This document shows positions 22,628 through 23,623 of a DNA stretch of 23,623 nt, in pieces (within the stretch, counting starts at the first letter, position 1; each line of letters begins with the position of its first letter). The DNA lies in assembly GCA_031267485.1 (NCBI GenBank), contig JAIRYY010000342.1, positions 1-23,623 of the forward strand. The letters run 5' to 3'. The notes beneath the pieces are model-generated. The model made no database searches. It saw only the letters and a program-made list of their open reading frames with translations, and had not been told where the DNA came from. A program made the position numbers and the translations under genes. Source of the DNA: Tannerella sp. (GTDB lineage Bacteria; Bacteroidota; Bacteroidia; Bacteroidales; Tannerellaceae).

Positions 22628-23623
22628 CGTACAGGAGGTATTTTTTACGTGTTTTTTTATAGGCGTCCAACTCCGGTCGCCAGGATGCGCGGATTTTCTC
22701 CTCGCTCAGGCCTTCCGTGATCTGCCGGCGGAGCATGTCCGTCCCCGCCAGCAGGTCGAACCAGTCGGGACGTGCAAAGAACGTTTTCCCGTCGCGGCCG
22801 GATTTTTCGAAAAAGCTGATGAGGAACTGCAGGGACAGTCCGCCTTTAAACGGACTGTTTCTGAGGTCAACGCCGTAGCACGTTTTCCCTTTATGCATGG
22901 GATTTGTGTCCATACCCGCCAGCGGCTGCGGCATGAAAATGAAACTCCCGTACTTTCTGTCGGGATTGCCCAGTACCTGAAACGGAAAGTGCGTACCCCG
23001 CCCGACACTGATGTTCGTGCCCTCGAAGAGACACAGGGATGGATATAACCGGACGGACACGTCGTTCGGCAGGTTGGGCGACGGTTTGACCGGCAGGCGG
23101 TATGGCTGGCCGTGACGCCAGTTTTTCATCGGAACGACCGTCAGGCGGCAACTGTTTCTCCCCGTCGACAGCCACCCCTCTCCGTTTATCATGCGGGCAA
23201 GTTCCCCCACCGTAAGTCCGTGAAGAACGGGTATCGGGTCTACGCCGACAAACGATGAAAACCCTTTGGCGCGAACCGGCCCGTCTATATAGTCATTGGG
23301 ATTGGGACGGTCGAGCACGATAAAATCCTTCCCGTTTTTGGCGCACGCTTCCATCGCATAGTGCAGAGTACTTATGTAAGTGTAAAACCGTACGCCCACG
23401 TCCTGAATGTCGAAAATGACGGCGTCGATGTCGGACAGCTGCGAGAATGTCGGCCTGTTGTTTTTGCCGTAAATGGAAACAACCGGCAAGCCCGTTCGGC
23501 CGTCAATGCTGTTCTTCACGTTCGCTCCCGCCTCCTCCGTCCCGCGAAACCCGTGTTCGGGAGCCAAGACTTTTTTCACATGGAATCCCTCCCTTATCAG
23601 GGCGTCCAGGAGGTGCGTGCCGT
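22611..23623 (-). CDS. namZ: DUF1343 / NamZ exo-beta-N-acetylmuramidase, N-terminus outside window
   Basis: About 337 residues are visible; the frame stays open through the right edge, with GTHLLDALIREGFHVKKVLAPEHG across the point where a GTG (23577-23579) could be mistaken for the start. Family signatures include APEHGFRG, IFDIQDVGVRFYTYISTL, LDRPNPN, EGTNISVGRGTHFPFQ and PFKGG. NamZ enzymes (GH171) release MurNAc from the non-reducing end of peptidoglycan fragments and were described in Bacillus and in Tannerella, a relative. The signal peptide and first strand lie beyond the window. It heads the visible namZ-M23-yccF set, consistent with cell-wall turnover or recycling. Confidence 0.93.
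   Translation of the reverse strand, partial: GTHLLDALIREGFHVKKVLAPEHGFRGTEEAGANVKNSIDGRTGLPVVSIYGKNNRPTFSQLSDIDAVIFDIQDVGVRFYTYISTLHYAMEACAKNGKDFIVLDRPNPNDYIDGPVRAKGFSSFVGVDPIPVLHGLTVGELARMINGEGWLSTGRNSCRLTVVPMKNWRHGQPYRLPVKPSPNLPNDVSVRLYPSLCLFEGTNISVGRGTHFPFQVLGNPDRKYGSFIFMPQPLAGMDTNPMHKGKTCYGVDLRNSPFKGGLSLQFLISFFEKSGRDGKTFFARPDWFDLLAGTDMLRRQITEGLSEEKIRASWRPELDAYKKTRKKYLLYDDFYR

Overview
The window looks like a chromosome segment from a member of the Bacteroidales (phylum Bacteroidota). Several things point there. Promoters follow the Bacteroidota pattern, TAnnTTTG at about -7 with TTTG about 19 bases upstream, and Shine-Dalgarno sequences are mostly absent. The gene order DUF6242 lipoprotein, DUF6089 barrel, uppS, bamA, two ompH/skp genes and murI is typical of the order. 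Secreted DUF1080 proteins and a DUF1343/NamZ protein also fit. The family within the order cannot be assigned from sequence alone.

Layout. (1) 1-1125: the N-terminal part of an IS5-superfamily transposase runs off the left edge. An AT-rich gene-free stretch follows, then an orphan XRE-type regulator on the minus strand. (2) 1190-6873: a plus-strand six-gene operon encoding DarA-like and DarB-like dialkylresorcinol enzymes, a small HTH-like protein, a BtrH-type acyltransferase-like protein, and an ABC-2 exporter (ATPase and permease). It resembles the resorcinol half of a flexirubin cluster but has no aryl-polyene genes beside it. Its promoter overlaps the regulator's promoter almost symmetrically. 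This is the most unusual part of the window. (3) 7010-9158: two convergent secreted DUF1080 (3-keto-glycoside hydrolase-type) proteins separated by a strong hairpin terminator; the second is a tandem two-domain lipoprotein. (4) 9202-11256: the minus-strand operon prmC-recX-comF. (5) 11318-12424: ribD, divergent from prmC. (6) 12535-19285: the envelope-biogenesis block with a DUF6242 lipoprotein, a DUF6089 barrel, uppS (undecaprenyl-PP synthase), bamA and two Skp/OmpH chaperones. It ends in a strong terminator. (7) 19395-23623: cell-wall genes, namely murI, a VanX/DdpX-type dipeptidase, and on the minus strand a partial namZ, an M23 peptidase and a YccF protein.

How the genes work together. 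The proposed dar operon would build and export a small aromatic lipid (inference from family membership). The right-hand half combines lipid-carrier synthesis (UppS), D-glutamate supply (MurI), peptidoglycan hydrolysis and recycling (NamZ, M23, M15D) and outer-membrane protein assembly (BamA, Skp). No tRNA, rRNA, CRISPR array or complete prophage was seen.
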